From Cyanobacteria bacterium FACHB-63 (GTDB lineage Bacteria; Cyanobacteriota; Cyanobacteriia; Leptolyngbyales; Leptolyngbyaceae): a stretch of 64,000 bases of DNA. The position numbers were made by a program, and so were the translations under genes. Numbering within the stretch: position 1 is the stretch's first letter; each line of letters starts with the position of its first letter. A model generated the notes under the pieces. That model saw only the letters and a list, made by a program, of their open reading frames with translations, had not been told where the DNA came from and searched no databases. Below are positions 54,730 through 64,000 of this stretch, one piece after another. The stretch covers positions 62,001 through 126,000 of the forward strand of contig JACJNX010000031.1 in assembly GCA_014695255.1 (NCBI GenBank), written 5' to 3'.

Positions 54730-55800
54730 ATGAAGATTACGATCGCAGGCTGTGGCGTGGTGGGCGCGACGATCGCTTACGAACTCAGCAAAATTTCGGG
54801 CTTAGAGATTACGGTGGTCGATGCTCAACCGACTCCGGTTCAGGCTGATTTAACGCAATGCCCAACCTCTACAGGGGCAGCACTCGGTGTCTTAATGGGT
54901 GCAATCAGCAAAAAGGAAAAAGGTCGCAATTTGAGAATGCGACTACATGGAATTCGGTATTACAACGAAACCATTCCAGAGTTAGAAGCTTTGACGGGTC
55001 GATCGATTCCCTTCAATCGTCAAGGCATTTTGATGCTGCAATTTCCCGATGATAATTTGTCGGTTTGGCACCGCTTAATCGAGGTGCGCCTTGAACAGGA
55101 TTTAACTTTGGAACTTTGGAATCAAGCGAAATTGAAATCGAAGTTCCCGTTTCTCGATCGCGCTTCTGCTGCGGTTTATTCGCCGAGTGATCGACAAGTG
55201 CATCCGGTTGCATTGACTCAAGCCTTAATTGAAGGGGCAAAACTGCGGGGTGTGCGGTTTGAGTTTGGAGCCAAAGTGATCGGAATGCAGAATCAGCAAG
55301 TTCAGATTTCTGGAGGTGCGATCGCTTCAGATTATCTTGTGATTTCTGCGGGAGTGGGAACGAGTGCGATTGAACGATCGATTGATATTCGTCCTGTTCT
55401 GGGGCAAGCTATTCACCTACGATTACCGAAACCCTTAAGTGATTCGGATCTACCTGTGATTACTGGGAATGATGTGCATATTGTTGCGATTGGGAAGTTA
55501 GATTACTGGGTGGGTGCAACGGTTGAATTTCCAACTGAGATGGGAGAAGTGCTGCCGCCCGATCGAGCGATGTTTGATGAGGTGATGAGGCAAGCGATCG
55601 AATTTTGTCCGGCTCTCAAAGATGCAGAATCAATTCGCACTTGGTTTGGCTTGCGTCCGCGTCCTCAAGGTCGCCCTGCTCCAGTGATTGAAGAGCTTAA
55701 GCCGAATGTTTTGCTGGCGACCGGACATTACCGAAATGGCGTTTTGTTAGCACCAGCAACGGCAGCAGAAGTGAGAGAAAGAATTGTTAAGAAGCTGTAG
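54730..55800 (+). CDS. FAD-dependent oxidoreductase (DAAO/glycine oxidase-like)
   Basis: 356 residues. FAD-binding GCGVVGATIAYELSKISG near the start, LVISAGVGTSAIE, and a C-terminal WFGLRPRPQGRPAPVIEE and ATGHYRNGVLLAPATA. These are typical of the DadA/ThiO (glycine oxidase, D-amino-acid dehydrogenase) family. Substrate not defined; ThiO (thiazole synthesis) is possible. Lies 53 bp after psbQ on the same strand; its last bases overlap hicB. Confidence 0.9.
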   Translation: MKITIAGCGVVGATIAYELSKISGLEITVVDAQPTPVQADLTQCPTSTGAALGVLMGAISKKEKGRNLRMRLHGIRYYNETIPELEALTGRSIPFNRQGILMLQFPDDNLSVWHRLIEVRLEQDLTLELWNQAKLKSKFPFLDRASAAVYSPSDRQVHPVALTQALIEGAKLRGVRFEFGAKVIGMQNQQVQISGGAIASDYLVISAGVGTSAIERSIDIRPVLGQAIHLRLPKPLSDSDLPVITGNDVHIVAIGKLDYWVGATVEFPTEMGEVLPPDRAMFDEVMRQAIEFCPALKDAESIRTWFGLRPRPQGRPAPVIEELKPNVLLATGHYRNGVLLAPATAAEVRERIVKKL

Positions 55801-56044
55801 CGGATAAGCGATCGCTAGGTAACGGAATTGGATCATCAAAATCGTAAGCAGTTTCAATCCACAACTGCCGTGCTTCTTCAATATTTTCCAGTATTTCTTC
55901 AGCCGTTTCACCCTGAGTCATACAACCAGGAAGATCTTTAATTACGGCAACATAGCCACCCTCTAGCTCAGGATAGACGGTCACAGCATAGGTTAGATTC
56001 AGATAGTATTCCAGAGGCTCAGGATTCTTCTTGCTGATTGGCAT
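55787..56044 (-). CDS. hicB: type II antitoxin HicB (short form)
   Basis: 85 residues. HicB RNase-H-like fold: YAVTVYPELEGGYVAVIKDLPGCMTQGETAEEILENIEEA. Ends at LPSDRLSATAS without a clear DNA-binding domain, so a short HicB. Overlaps hicA by 26 bp and the convergent oxidoreductase by 14 bp. Confidence 0.88.
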   Translation of the reverse strand: MPISKKNPEPLEYYLNLTYAVTVYPELEGGYVAVIKDLPGCMTQGETAEEILENIEEARQLWIETAYDFDDPIPLPSDRLSATAS

Positions 56045-56279
56045 ACCACTCTTCTAAATTAAGCAAGCTCACGATTTCTCTAATATAAGTTCGTTTAACC
56101 TTTTGTCCACCTTTCTTCGGAACAGTTATTGTTCGTCCTTCTGAGTCGCGAAAAGTGTGATGACTGCCTTTCGCTCTAACTTCCTCAAAATCGAAAGCAT
56201 TAAGCAGAGCGCGAACTTCTTCAAACCTAACTTCAACTGGTTCTGATAAGAATAGTTCGACGAGTTTAAGTGTTTTCAT
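56019..56279 (-). CDS. hicA: type II toxin HicA
   Basis: 86 residues. dsRBD-like mRNA interferase: FEEVRAKGSHHTFRDSEGRT with the catalytic His in GSHHTF and VPKKGGQKVKRTYIREIV. The usual toxin-before-antitoxin order of hicAB. N-terminal about 20 residues precede the usual start, so a downstream start is possible, though no better one was found. Confidence 0.88.
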   Translation of the reverse strand: MKTLKLVELFLSEPVEVRFEEVRALLNAFDFEEVRAKGSHHTFRDSEGRTITVPKKGGQKVKRTYIREIVSLLNLEEWYANQQEES

Positions 56280-56608
56280 CGTTTCTGCGGAAACTAAATA
56301 CTTCTGTTCTAATCTACAGGGATATTTTTAATCTCTCTAGATATAGCGATTATGTAAGGGGTAGATATTCTTAAAGCGCTAAATATAAATCGTCAACTCG
56401 CTTCTAGATAAAAAGTTGGATTAGTAATACTTCTACGACCACGAATAAAGATCAGTCGTCAACCGATACTGCATCAATTCATCAAAAATTTAATTATCAA
56501 CTTAATCATCTGTAACGAACTCAGCACTATAAACCCACAAATCGGGCATCACACTACGGTAAGGTGAAGAAAGTCACTTGATAAGCACGTATCAACTTTC
56601 CGTTAATT
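56280..56608. other. AT-rich spacer before hemC
   Basis: About 330 bp, AT-rich, with the hicA promoter at the left end and the hemC promoter at the right. No RNA gene, strong hairpin or small open frame was recognised. Confidence 0.45.
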
Positions 56609-57577
56609 ATGTCCTCAACTGTTTCTAGCCCAGCCCGTACCATCAAGATTGCTTCCCGCAAGAGCCAACTCGCATTAGTGCAGACTTATTGGGTGCAGGA
56701 GCAGTTACAAAAAGCATTTCCCGATCGCACCTTTGAAGTCCATACAATGGAGACTCAGGGCGATAAAATCCTCAACGTCGCGTTAGCAAAAATTGGTGAT
56801 AAAGGTTTATTTACCAAAGAACTCGAAGATGGAATGCTTAACGGCACAACAGATTTTGCGGTGCATTCCCTGAAAGATTTGCCGACGCGCTTACCCAAAG
56901 GCTTGATGCTGGGTTGTGTTACCGAGCGCGAAGATCCCGCAGATGCGCTAGTGGTGCATGAAAAACACAAAGATAAAGAACTCGCGACCTTGCCCGAAGG
57001 CGCTGTAATTGGAACTTCCTCGCTGCGGCGCTTGGCTCAATTGCGTCATCATTATCCGCATCTCAGCTTCAAGGACGTGCGCGGGAATGTGAACACTCGC
57101 TTGGCAAAATTAGATTCGGGTGAATACGATGCCATCATCTTGGCAGCAGCAGGATTGAATCGGTTGAATTTTAGCGATCGCATTCACCAACTGATTCCGG
57201 CTGACATTTCTCTTCATGCTGTGGGTCAAGGTGCACTCGGAATCGAATGTCGCGAAGGTGATACCGAAATTCTCGATCTGCTCAAAGTGCTAGAACATCA
57301 GCCGACCGCATATCGCTGTTATGCAGAACGGGCATTTTTGCGCGAATTAGAAGGCGGTTGCCAAGTGCCGATCGGCGTTAACACCAAAATCGAAGGCGAC
57401 ACTTTGACATTAACCGGAATCGTGGCAAGTTTAGATGGTCAAAAACTCGTCAAAGACAGCGTTTCGGGACTGGCAACCGATGCGGAGAAGCTCGGAACCG
57501 AATTGGCGCATCGTGCCAGAGAACAAGGAGCGCAGGAAATCTTAGACGAAATTCTTGCCACCTTAAATCGCAGCTAA
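56609..57577 (+). CDS. hemC: porphobilinogen deaminase (hydroxymethylbilane synthase)
   Basis: 322 residues. Condenses four porphobilinogens to hydroxymethylbilane in heme and chlorophyll synthesis. Seen: [51 protein letters not shown], and the dipyrromethane-cofactor Cys in [11 protein letters not shown]. Single gene with cysH 69 bp downstream on the same strand. Confidence 0.97.
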   Translation: MSSTVSSPARTIKIASRKSQLALVQTYWVQEQLQKAFPDRTFEVHTMETQGDKILNVALAKIGDKGLFTKELEDGMLNGTTDFAVHSLKDLPTRLPKGLMLGCVTEREDPADALVVHEKHKDKELATLPEGAVIGTSSLRRLAQLRHHYPHLSFKDVRGNVNTRLAKLDSGEYDAIILAAAGLNRLNFSDRIHQLIPADISLHAVGQGALGIECREGDTEILDLLKVLEHQPTAYRCYAERAFLRELEGGCQVPIGVNTKIEGDTLTLTGIVASLDGQKLVKDSVSGLATDAEKLGTELAHRAREQGAQEILDEILATLNRS

Positions 57578-57645
57578 ACGCAATGCGCCCATAACGTTCG
57601 ATAATAGAAAACGCAATATAGGGAACGCTGCCGGAGAACACAACT

Positions 57646-58392
57646 ATGGCACAAACGATCGCGCAATCCGCGTTAGACATTCCAAGTTTAGACGCGGAAC
57701 TCTCAACCCAAAGCCCTCAGAGAATTCTGGAACGGGCGCTAGATCAATTTGACAACATTGCGATTTCGTTTAGCGGTGCAGAAGATGTCGTGCTGATCGA
57801 CATGGCGCATCGTCTCGGTAAGAAAGTTCAGGTGTTTAGCCTCGATACTGGGCGGCTTCATGCGGAGACTTACCAGTTTATCGAGCAGGTGAGAAAACAC
57901 TACGGCTGCTCGATCGATATTCTCTTCCCGGACACTGAGAAGGTTCAGAAACTCGTCAGCGAAAAGGGACTATTCAGCTTCTACGAAGACGGACACAATG
58001 AATGCTGCGGCATTCGCAAAGTTGAACCGCTCCGTCGTAAGCTCGGAACCTTGGATGCTTGGATCACAGGACAACGTAAGGATCAAAATCCGTCCACTCG
58101 TGCAACGGTTCCGGTGGTTCAGGTGGATACAGCGTTTTCGTCGGACGATCGCCAACTGATCAAGTTCAATCCCCTGGCAAACTGGTCTTCTGCGGATGTC
58201 TGGCTGTATATTCGAGGCTTTGAAGTGCCTTACAATCCTTTGCACGAAAAAGGATTTGTTAGCATCGGTTGCGAGCCTTGCACCAGAGCCGTTCTACCGA
58301 ATCAGCATGAGCGGGAAGGACGCTGGTGGTGGGAAGATGCCACCAAGAAAGAGTGCGGCTTACACGCGATTAATCCCACGAAATCAGCTTAA
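57646..58392 (+). CDS. cysH: adenylyl-sulfate/phosphoadenylyl-sulfate reductase CysH
   Basis: 248 residues. Assimilatory sulfate reduction to sulfite with thioredoxin. Seen: [16 protein letters not shown], a CC pair in [12 protein letters not shown] and CxxC in GCEPCTRAV, and the catalytic ECGLH at the C-terminus. The two Cys pairs would hold a [4Fe-4S] cluster, which by the usual rule marks APS-using enzymes; PAPS enzymes lack it. Substrate assignment is inference. Confidence 0.95.
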   Translation: MAQTIAQSALDIPSLDAELSTQSPQRILERALDQFDNIAISFSGAEDVVLIDMAHRLGKKVQVFSLDTGRLHAETYQFIEQVRKHYGCSIDILFPDTEKVQKLVSEKGLFSFYEDGHNECCGIRKVEPLRRKLGTLDAWITGQRKDQNPSTRATVPVVQVDTAFSSDDRQLIKFNPLANWSSADVWLYIRGFEVPYNPLHEKGFVSIGCEPCTRAVLPNQHEREGRWWWEDATKKECGLHAINPTKSA

Positions 58393-59046
58393 GCGGTCTT
58401 TGAAGTCCTGATGTTCTGGACTGTTTAATCCGGTTTGTAAACTCGATAGAACCGTTGCAATGTCGCCTTGCTGAAGTGAGGCGACATTTAGCCATAAGCC
58501 CGGAAAAACGCGGCTTTTGATCACGCCTGCTTCGGGTTCTAACGGGATGTACTCGCTATCTTGTAGGTGAAACCAGCGAATCTGATTTTCGTAAATTTGC
58601 CAAACTAGATACTCTTTCACGCCATTCCGACGATAAGCGTTTAACTTGGCATTGAGATCAACCGATGCGCTACTCGCTGCAATTTCTACGACAAGTTCTG
58701 GCGCACCTTCGATATAGTCATCTTCAGTAATTCGAGAGCCTCCCCCCGCTTCGGGTTCGATTCGCAGTAAAGCATCGGGTTGTGGCTCATTGTCCAAATC
58801 GAGCCGGACAGTTGCATTGTCTTCGATATCAACCCCTGGAGTCGCCGCAACATAAGCCGTTAGCCATCCAATCACAAAGGCGTGAGGTCTGCCATGTTGT
58901 TTTGCTCGGACGGGAGATGCCACGTATACGACTCCTTCGATTAATTCGGCTTTGAGATGAGGAGATTGAGCATAACGGCGCTCGAACTCGGAGCGAGAAA
59001 GACGATCGCCGCTCTCAAGAGGAGGAGTCGAAACCTGGCGAATCAT
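58384..59046 (-). CDS. Uma2 family (DUF820) putative endonuclease
   Basis: 220 residues from the ATG at 59046. Uma2 features: [54 protein letters not shown] and [11 protein letters not shown]. The frame runs further upstream to 59328 but the extension overlaps glgA. Second Uma2 copy in this window, distinct from the one at 48585. Overlaps the convergent cysH by 9 bp. Confidence 0.9.
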   Translation of the reverse strand: MIRQVSTPPLESGDRLSRSEFERRYAQSPHLKAELIEGVVYVASPVRAKQHGRPHAFVIGWLTAYVAATPGVDIEDNATVRLDLDNEPQPDALLRIEPEAGGGSRITEDDYIEGAPELVVEIAASSASVDLNAKLNAYRRNGVKEYLVWQIYENQIRWFHLQDSEYIPLEPEAGVIKSRVFPGLWLNVASLQQGDIATVLSSLQTGLNSPEHQDFKDRLS

Positions 59047-59143
59047 GGGACAAACCTCAGCATTTCTTTGATTTTGACACACGCGAAAATCGTCATCCCA
59101 AAGTCGGTATGATGACAGTGCGAAAAGAGAGAGGGAAAGCCAG

Positions 59144-60556
59144 ATGCGGATTTTGTTTGTGGCGGCGGAAGCAGCACCGATCGCGAAAGTAGGAGGCATG
59201 GGTGATGTCGTGGGTGCCTTGCCGAAAGTGTTGAAAGCGATGGGACACGATGTCCGAATTTTTCTGCCGTATTTTGGCTTTCTCAACGACAAGATTAAGA
59301 TTCCGGCAGAACCCGTTTGGAAAGGCAACGCAATGTTTAATGCCTTTGCGGTGTATGAAACGGTGTTGCCCGGAACCGATGTGCCGCTTTATTTGTTCGG
59401 GCATCCGGCGTTTGATCCGCGTCGAATTTATGGCGGAGAAGATGAAGACTGGCGGTTTACGTTTTTTGCCAATGGTGCGGCTGAATTTGCCTGGAATTAT
59501 TGGAAGCCGCAGATTATGCACTGTCATGATTGGCATACCGGGATGATTCCGGTATGGATGCACCAAGACCCGGATATTGCCACGATTTTTACGATTCACA
59601 ATTTGGCATATCAGGGACCTTGGCGCTGGAAATTGGAGCAGATGACCTGGTGCCCCTGGTATATGCAGGGACATAATACGATGGCGGCAGCCGTTCAGTA
59701 TGCGAATTGGGTGACAACGGTTTCGCCCACGTATGCAGAGCAGATCAAAACGCCAACGTATGGGGAAACGCTGGAGGGATTGCTATCGTTTATCAGTGGC
59801 AGGGTCTCTGGGATTGTGAACGGAATTGATACCGAGGCTTACAATCCAGAGGTAGATAAAGCGATCGCTCAACCCTTTTCTACTGAAACGATCGGCGATC
59901 GCATCGCTAACAAAATTGCGCTGCAAGAAGAAGTGGGTCTCGAAGTCAATTCCAAAGCGTTCTTGGTTGGGATGGTTTCGCGCTTGGTGGAGCAGAAAGG
60001 GTTGGATCTGGTGATTCAGATTCTTGATCGCTATCTTGCCTACACCGATGCTCAATTTGTGCTGTTGGGAACGGGCGATCGGTACTACGAAACGCAGATG
60101 TGGCAGATGTCCTCGCGCTATCCAGGGCGGATGTCGGTGTATTTGCTCTATAACGATGCTCTAGCGCGTCGGATTTATGCGGGAACGGATGCGTTCTTGA
60201 TGCCTTCGCGATTCGAGCCTTGTGGCATTAGTCAAATGTTGGCAATGCGATATGGTTGTGTACCGATCGTGCGGCGAACGGGTGGGTTAGTCGATACCGT
60301 ATCGCATCATGATCCCGAAAATCATGCGGGAACGGGGTATTGTTTCGATCGCTATGAACCGTTGGATCTATTTACTTCAATGGTGCGGGCGAATGAAGCT
60401 TACCGATTTAAGGGCTTGTGGAAAGAGCTTCAGCAGCGCGGTATGGAGCAGAACTTTAGCTGGAAGAATTCGGCGGTGGAATACGATCGCCTGTATCGTC
60501 GCGTTTTGGGAATGCCAGAAGAGGAAACACTCGAAAAAGAATTAATTCAGGGATAA
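59144..60556 (+). CDS. glgA: glycogen synthase
   Basis: 470 residues, GT5 family: ADP-glucose to alpha-1,4-glucan. Seen: [16 protein letters not shown] near residue 14-29 (KxGG, ADP-glucose site), [22 protein letters not shown], and C-terminal [27 protein letters not shown] rather than KTGGLADV marks one of the two cyanobacterial GlgA types. Confidence 0.96.
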   Translation: MRILFVAAEAAPIAKVGGMGDVVGALPKVLKAMGHDVRIFLPYFGFLNDKIKIPAEPVWKGNAMFNAFAVYETVLPGTDVPLYLFGHPAFDPRRIYGGEDEDWRFTFFANGAAEFAWNYWKPQIMHCHDWHTGMIPVWMHQDPDIATIFTIHNLAYQGPWRWKLEQMTWCPWYMQGHNTMAAAVQYANWVTTVSPTYAEQIKTPTYGETLEGLLSFISGRVSGIVNGIDTEAYNPEVDKAIAQPFSTETIGDRIANKIALQEEVGLEVNSKAFLVGMVSRLVEQKGLDLVIQILDRYLAYTDAQFVLLGTGDRYYETQMWQMSSRYPGRMSVYLLYNDALARRIYAGTDAFLMPSRFEPCGISQMLAMRYGCVPIVRRTGGLVDTVSHHDPENHAGTGYCFDRYEPLDLFTSMVRANEAYRFKGLWKELQQRGMEQNFSWKNSAVEYDRLYRRVLGMPEEETLEKELIQG

Positions 60557-60645
60557 GAATTGCGGCTTACAGTTGGAATTTCTAGTCTGAGGGAAGATCT
60601 GTTCTGATCCGGATTTGCGGTATTCCAATTAATGGACTGCTCTAC

Positions 60646-61617
60646 ATGGCGCTTATGAGTTTCCGGTTTTCCTGGTTCGACTGGTTTTGCTTTTGGTATC
60701 CGCCCGGATGGTTGATTCTGTTTAATCGTCATTGGCAACATTACCACGCTGATCCAGATGGCTGGAACTGGCTGGAGTATACGTTATTTCTGATTCCTGG
60801 AGGATTTTACCTTGCTCTGTTGATTCGGTGGATTCGTTTGGGATTTCGATCGCCCAAGTCCGATTTCACTGAACCCGATCCCCTCTATCAAAAAGCGTTT
60901 CGAGAAGAAATCTTGCTGCCGATCGTCACGCGCTATTTCCGCGCCGAACTGCATCACCTAGAAAACTTGCCAGAGCATCCATCTGCGATCGTCACGCTGA
61001 ATCATGCGGGAATGTGTTTTCCGTGGGATTTCGTGTGTTTAGGCGTATTGCTGGGTGAAAAAACCGGATGGTTTGTGCAACCTGTGGCGCATCCGATCTT
61101 TTTTGATCATCCCTGGTTGGTTTGGTGGTTGCCGCGTGGATGGGCACAGGTATTGGGCGGAGTCCGGGCAGAACGGGAAAGTTTCGAGACAGCAATGGCA
61201 CAAAAAACAGTGTTACTCTATGCGCCTGAAAGTTGGCGCGGACTAGCAAAAGGCTGGCGGCGACGCTATCAGCTAGAAAAGTTTGATCCAAGCTTTCTGC
61301 AATTGAGTGCACGATATCAAGTGCCGATCGTCCCCACCGTTTGTATTGGCAATGAGTATCTTCATCCCTGGACAGTGAACTCTAAACGGCTGGCACGTTG
61401 GTTGAGAATGCCATTGCTACCTGTATCTCCGTTACTGTTGTTGTTTGTATTGTTTCCATCGTTGGGAGTGTGGGCGGTAAGAACGCGATTGAAGTATTAT
61501 TTTCAGCCGCTACAGTCTCCGTCCCAAGAAGCATCAACGCGATCGCAGCTTTACGATCAAGCAAGAGACTTACGATCGCGCTTACAACAAGAACTCAATC
61601 AGCTAACGGCACGCTAG
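60646..61617 (+). CDS. lysophospholipid/glycerolipid acyltransferase-family protein
   Basis: 323 residues. N-terminal hydrophobic region (about 15-65), LPLAT-like core with NHAGMCFPWDFVCLG where HxxxxD would be expected but the Asp is displaced, then LLYAPESWRG and VPIVPTVCIGNEYL; membrane helix near 260-280. Spacing of the His and Asp differs from PlsC, so the substrate may be unusual. Likely acts at a membrane in lipid synthesis. Confidence 0.82.
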   Translation: MALMSFRFSWFDWFCFWYPPGWLILFNRHWQHYHADPDGWNWLEYTLFLIPGGFYLALLIRWIRLGFRSPKSDFTEPDPLYQKAFREEILLPIVTRYFRAELHHLENLPEHPSAIVTLNHAGMCFPWDFVCLGVLLGEKTGWFVQPVAHPIFFDHPWLVWWLPRGWAQVLGGVRAERESFETAMAQKTVLLYAPESWRGLAKGWRRRYQLEKFDPSFLQLSARYQVPIVPTVCIGNEYLHPWTVNSKRLARWLRMPLLPVSPLLLLFVLFPSLGVWAVRTRLKYYFQPLQSPSQEASTRSQLYDQARDLRSRLQQELNQLTAR

Positions 61618-62136
61618 ACCTGTATAGGGATTCACTGGGATCGGAGATGCGATCGGACTTCCATAAATTGCACTGCCGCAAGCGGGAAGCGTATAGTTAC
61701 CAAAACCAAAGCCTGGATTGACAATAACTTTTCGCGCTCTCGGTGTCACAATCACAGTCGAACCTGGAACCACTGGTGGAAAGAATCCAGGGGAATAATA
61801 GCCAGGGGCGTAATAGCCGTTGTTGTAGTAGCCATTGTTGTAGTAGCCTGGCGAGTTGTAATAGCCGTTGTTTGGAGTCCGAATAATAACTTGACCGTTG
61901 TAGCCTGGTGAATTGTAATAGCCGTTGTTCGGAGTCCGAATAATAACTCGACCGTTGTAGCCTGGCGAATTGCGGTAAAAAATTTCACCGGGATAGCGAG
62001 AAGGCGCTCCGAAGCGAGAAGATGTTCCGATCGAGACACCAAAACCAGAAGAGCGAACGCCATAACCAGCTTGAGCGGGCAACATCGGTGCAAGCGCAAC
62101 CGCCCCTGCAACCATACAAGAAATTAGTTTGAACAT
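61603..62136 (-). CDS. secreted Tyr/Asn/Gly-rich tandem-repeat protein
   Basis: 177 residues with a signal peptide (MFKLISCMVAGAVALAP ... PAQAG). Middle part built of 19-residue units RVIIRTPNNGYYNSPGYNG, about 2.3 copies, degenerating to YYNNGYYNNGYYAPGYYSPG. C-terminal part (about 125-177) is different and has two Cys (LPACGSAI, GLACR). Looks like a cell-surface or periplasmic structural protein; function unknown. Overlaps the convergent acyltransferase by 15 bp. Confidence 0.78.
   Translation of the reverse strand: MFKLISCMVAGAVALAPMLPAQAGYGVRSSGFGVSIGTSSRFGAPSRYPGEIFYRNSPGYNGRVIIRTPNNGYYNSPGYNGQVIIRTPNNGYYNSPGYYNNGYYNNGYYAPGYYSPGFFPPVVPGSTVIVTPRARKVIVNPGFGFGNYTLPACGSAIYGSPIASPIPVNPYTGLACR
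61843..61970. repeat. 57-bp tandem repeat in the 61603 gene
   Basis: Two full 57-bp units (starting 61843 and 61900) and part of a third (61957), differing by a few bases. Period equals 19 codons, so the frame is kept. Confidence 0.85.
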
Positions 62137-62189
62137 AGCATCCCCGAAGATGAAGAGAAGTTAAGTCGATCGATGCACCGCTTAGACTG

Positions 62190-63431
62190 TTAATTTCGAG
62201 GGCTTGGCGGACACGTTCCGTGTAGCGAAGCTACCGCATTTCCGGCAATCCAGCCTGTTGTCCAAGCACTTTGAAAGTTAAAACCACCTGTAATACCATC
62301 AATATCCAATATTTCACCCGCGAAATAAAGACCTGGACAGCATCGGCTTTCCATTGTTTTAAAGTTAATTTCCTTGAGATTCACTCCACCGCAGGTTACA
62401 AATTCTTCTTTAAACGCGCCTTTCCCAGCTATTTGATAACTACCTTGTGTGAGTTCCTGAATCAACTGATTCAGGGTTCTGTTAGATAGCTCTGCCCAGC
62501 GGCGATCGCGATCGATTCCGACTGCTTCCGTTAACCGTTCCCATAAGCGACGCGGCAACATGACTGGACAATTGGCGGCGATCGTTTTTTGCGGAATTTG
62601 ACCCCTCACGGCTGTTAATTCTTGCCGCAATTGTTCCGGGTTCTGTTTGGGCAACCAGTTAATCGTCAGTTTTGCTCGATAGTTGTGATCGTGAAGTTCC
62701 CTGGCTGCCCATGCAGAAAGCTTTAACACCGCAGGCGCACTTAAGCCCCAATGCGTGATTAATAAAGCTCCGGTCTGTTCAAATTTGGATTCTCCGACTT
62801 GCAACTTCAGCCGAGCAGAATCAACGGAAACACCCGCGAGATCAGTCAAGCGATCGTCGCGCACATTGAACGTAAACAGCGATGGAACCGGATTGATGAT
62901 TGAATGTCCCAAAGCTCTGGCAAATTCATAACCGTGGGGATTGCTTCCGGTTGCAATCAGGACGCGATCGGCAGTCAGAACGTCACCAGAGCGGAGTTCG
63001 ATCGCGAATTCATCACCCAATTTTGTCACAGATTTTACCGGAGCTTGCGTGTAGATTTTCACGCCTAAGTCGGCTGCTTGATCAAATAAACAATCTGCGA
63101 TCGTGCGTGAATCATCAGTAATCGGAAAAATGCGTCCGTCGGCTTCGGTTTTGAGCTTGACATTGCGATCGGTGAACCATTCGATCGTATGTTTTGCTTG
63201 GAACTGTGAAAATGCGCCTCGGAGTGCTTTTCCGCCTCTTGGATAGTGCTGCACTAATAAAGACGGCTCAAAACACGCATGAGTGACATTACAACGACCC
63301 CCGCCCGAAATCAGCACTTTCGATAAACATTGCCGCCCTGCTTCGAGCAACGTTACTTCTATACCCGATTGCGCGGCACAAATCGCCCCAAAAAATCCTG
63401 CTGCTCCACCGCCAATAACAACTAATTTCAC
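62190..63431 (-). CDS. NAD(P)/FAD-dependent oxidoreductase (HI0933 family)
   Basis: 413 residues. FAD loop VIGGGAAGFFGAICAAQSG at the start, the family signature LISGGGRCNVTH, ADRVLIATGSN and FAGEILDIDGITGGFNFQSA near the end. HI0933/BaiN-type flavoproteins, some of which act as reductases of unsaturated substrates; role unknown here. Oddity: the last residues HGTCPPSPRN are encoded in the palindromic repeat at 62206, which seems to have replaced the original end. Confidence 0.92.
   Translation of the reverse strand: MKLVVIGGGAAGFFGAICAAQSGIEVTLLEAGRQCLSKVLISGGGRCNVTHACFEPSLLVQHYPRGGKALRGAFSQFQAKHTIEWFTDRNVKLKTEADGRIFPITDDSRTIADCLFDQAADLGVKIYTQAPVKSVTKLGDEFAIELRSGDVLTADRVLIATGSNPHGYEFARALGHSIINPVPSLFTFNVRDDRLTDLAGVSVDSARLKLQVGESKFEQTGALLITHWGLSAPAVLKLSAWAARELHDHNYRAKLTINWLPKQNPEQLRQELTAVRGQIPQKTIAANCPVMLPRRLWERLTEAVGIDRDRRWAELSNRTLNQLIQELTQGSYQIAGKGAFKEEFVTCGGVNLKEINFKTMESRCCPGLYFAGEILDIDGITGGFNFQSAWTTGWIAGNAVASLHGTCPPSPRN
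62206..62237. repeat. palindromic repeat, GCGGACACG type, copy 2
   Basis: Outer arms GCGG / CCGC enclose two hairpins, ACACG-TTC-CGTGT and GTAGC-GAA-GCTAC. Shares its start with the repeat at 45359. It lies inside the 3' end of the flavoprotein gene. Confidence 0.75.
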
Positions 63432-63538
63432 CGCTCTATTTCCCCCAGTGCAATCTTGATCTTAGGCGATTCGATCGCAAGACAGACTCAGAAATACAGT
63501 GTGCAAGATTAAGATTTGAGAAACCAGAATGAATTAAT

Positions 63539-64000
63539 ATGCAACTTCATCGGGACAAGACTATTGCACGATTGCGATCGCTCACCCATCTGCTTGATAA
63601 TGCCTTTCCAATCCCAGGAACAAAATACCGCGTCGGGATTGATCCGATCATTGGGTTGTTGCCGGGGGGTGGAGATGTAGCGATGTCGTTTGTTTCGTCC
63701 TACATCCTGATCGAAGCCGCACGGTTGGGTTTGCCTCGCCCAACTTTGCTCCGAATGTTGTGGAATTTGATTCTTGATGCGTTGCTTGGAATCGTTCCCA
63801 TGGCGGGCGACTTTGTTGATCTCGCTTGGAAGGCAAACAGTAAAAATCTCGCACTAATTGAGGCGCATTTAGCGAAACCAGGAAAACAAGCGAAAGCAGA
63901 TTATTTGTTTGTGGCGTTGCTGATTGTAATCTTTCTTGCAGTCGTGATTGCGTTAGGAATGTTGACGGTGTTGGTTATTAGCACCATTTGGAATGCGATC
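63539..64000 (+). CDS. DUF4112 family membrane protein (3' end beyond window)
   Basis: 154 codons visible to the right edge. Starts MQLHRDKTIARLRSLTHLLD; DUF4112 signature GIDPIIGLLPGGGDVAMSF, then LLGIVPMAGDFVDLAWKANS, and a final membrane helix LFVALLIVIFLAVVIALGML. Function unknown. Monocistronic as far as seen. Confidence 0.87.
   Translation, partial: MQLHRDKTIARLRSLTHLLDNAFPIPGTKYRVGIDPIIGLLPGGGDVAMSFVSSYILIEAARLGLPRPTLLRMLWNLILDALLGIVPMAGDFVDLAWKANSKNLALIEAHLAKPGKQAKADYLFVALLIVIFLAVVIALGMLTVLVISTIWNAI

Noticed and set aside
59047-59328. 5' extension of the Uma2 gene
   Set aside because: It would overlap glgA and adds no family sequence.
1-64000. CRISPR arrays, tRNA, rRNA or intact insertion sequences
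   Set aside because: No regular spaced repeats, no cloverleaf-like sequence and no transposase were seen. Repeats present are short palindromes or coding tandem units.

Overview
The window is a stretch of cyanobacterial chromosome. Direct evidence is the gene content (psbH, a CyanoQ-type psbQ, the bilin reductase pcyA, NADPH-thioredoxin reductase C, a set of cyanobacteria-only DUF families) and the very frequent GCGATCGC (HIP1) octamer. The style of the proteins and of the short palindromic repeats suggests a filamentous, Leptolyngbya-like lineage, but the genus is inference. Most of the window is ordinary housekeeping sequence with small operons. Two genes run off the edges: menE on the left and a DUF4112 gene on the right.

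Layout. 1-2.8 kb: a leftward phylloquinone operon menA-menC-menE, divergent from pcyA. 3.8-6.9 kb: a rightward photosynthesis and housekeeping run (psbH, tatA, pth, DUF3146, a slipin). 6.9-7.7 kb: a peroxiredoxin-glutaredoxin fusion. 7.8-11.1 kb: an accessory cassette with a LysR regulator divergent from a beta-propeller gene, an ABM-type monooxygenase with membrane segments and an SDR that has lost its catalytic residues. 11.2-22 kb: hydrolase, DUF1815, DUF2839, a degenerate DinG-like protein, a lipoprotein, DUF1517, a KimA-like potassium permease and pnp. 22-29.4 kb: an SNF2 helicase-SWIM zinc-finger operon, a lectin/FG-GAP repeat protein and tpiA. 29.5-34.4 kb: the most unusual part, a CyRepA1-type plasmid replication protein divergent from an unrecognised 368-residue protein, separated by about 670 bp of repeats, a hairpin and G-rich sequence; it looks like a plasmid replicon embedded in a chromosome. 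34.4-43.9 kb: msrA, an MBL-fold protein, a 40-residue membrane microprotein (Psb35-like), mgtE, nurA, a frameshifted DUF29 gene, xseB-xseA and recA. 44-45.5 kb: an AT-richer accessory patch with a HEPN-like orphan, an antitoxin and a decayed mazF. 45.5-56.3 kb: dnaK, hsp20, NTRC, an HtrA protease, psbQ, an amino-acid oxidase and hicAB. 56.6-64 kb: hemC, cysH, glgA, an acyltransferase, a tandem-repeat secreted protein and a flavoprotein.

Themes that tie genes together: pigment, quinone and photosystem II supply (menACE, pcyA, hemC, psbH, psbQ, Psb35-like); redox and oxidative stress defence (Prx-Grx, MsrA, NTRC); proteostasis (DnaK, Hsp20, HtrA); recombination and repair (RecA, ExoVII, NurA, SNF2). 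Several short palindromic repeats have entered coding sequence: one 35-bp family lies in frame in both menC and menE, and another extends the C-terminus of the flavoprotein at 62.2 kb and interrupts a decayed gene at 45.4 kb. No CRISPR array, intact transposase, rRNA or tRNA was seen.
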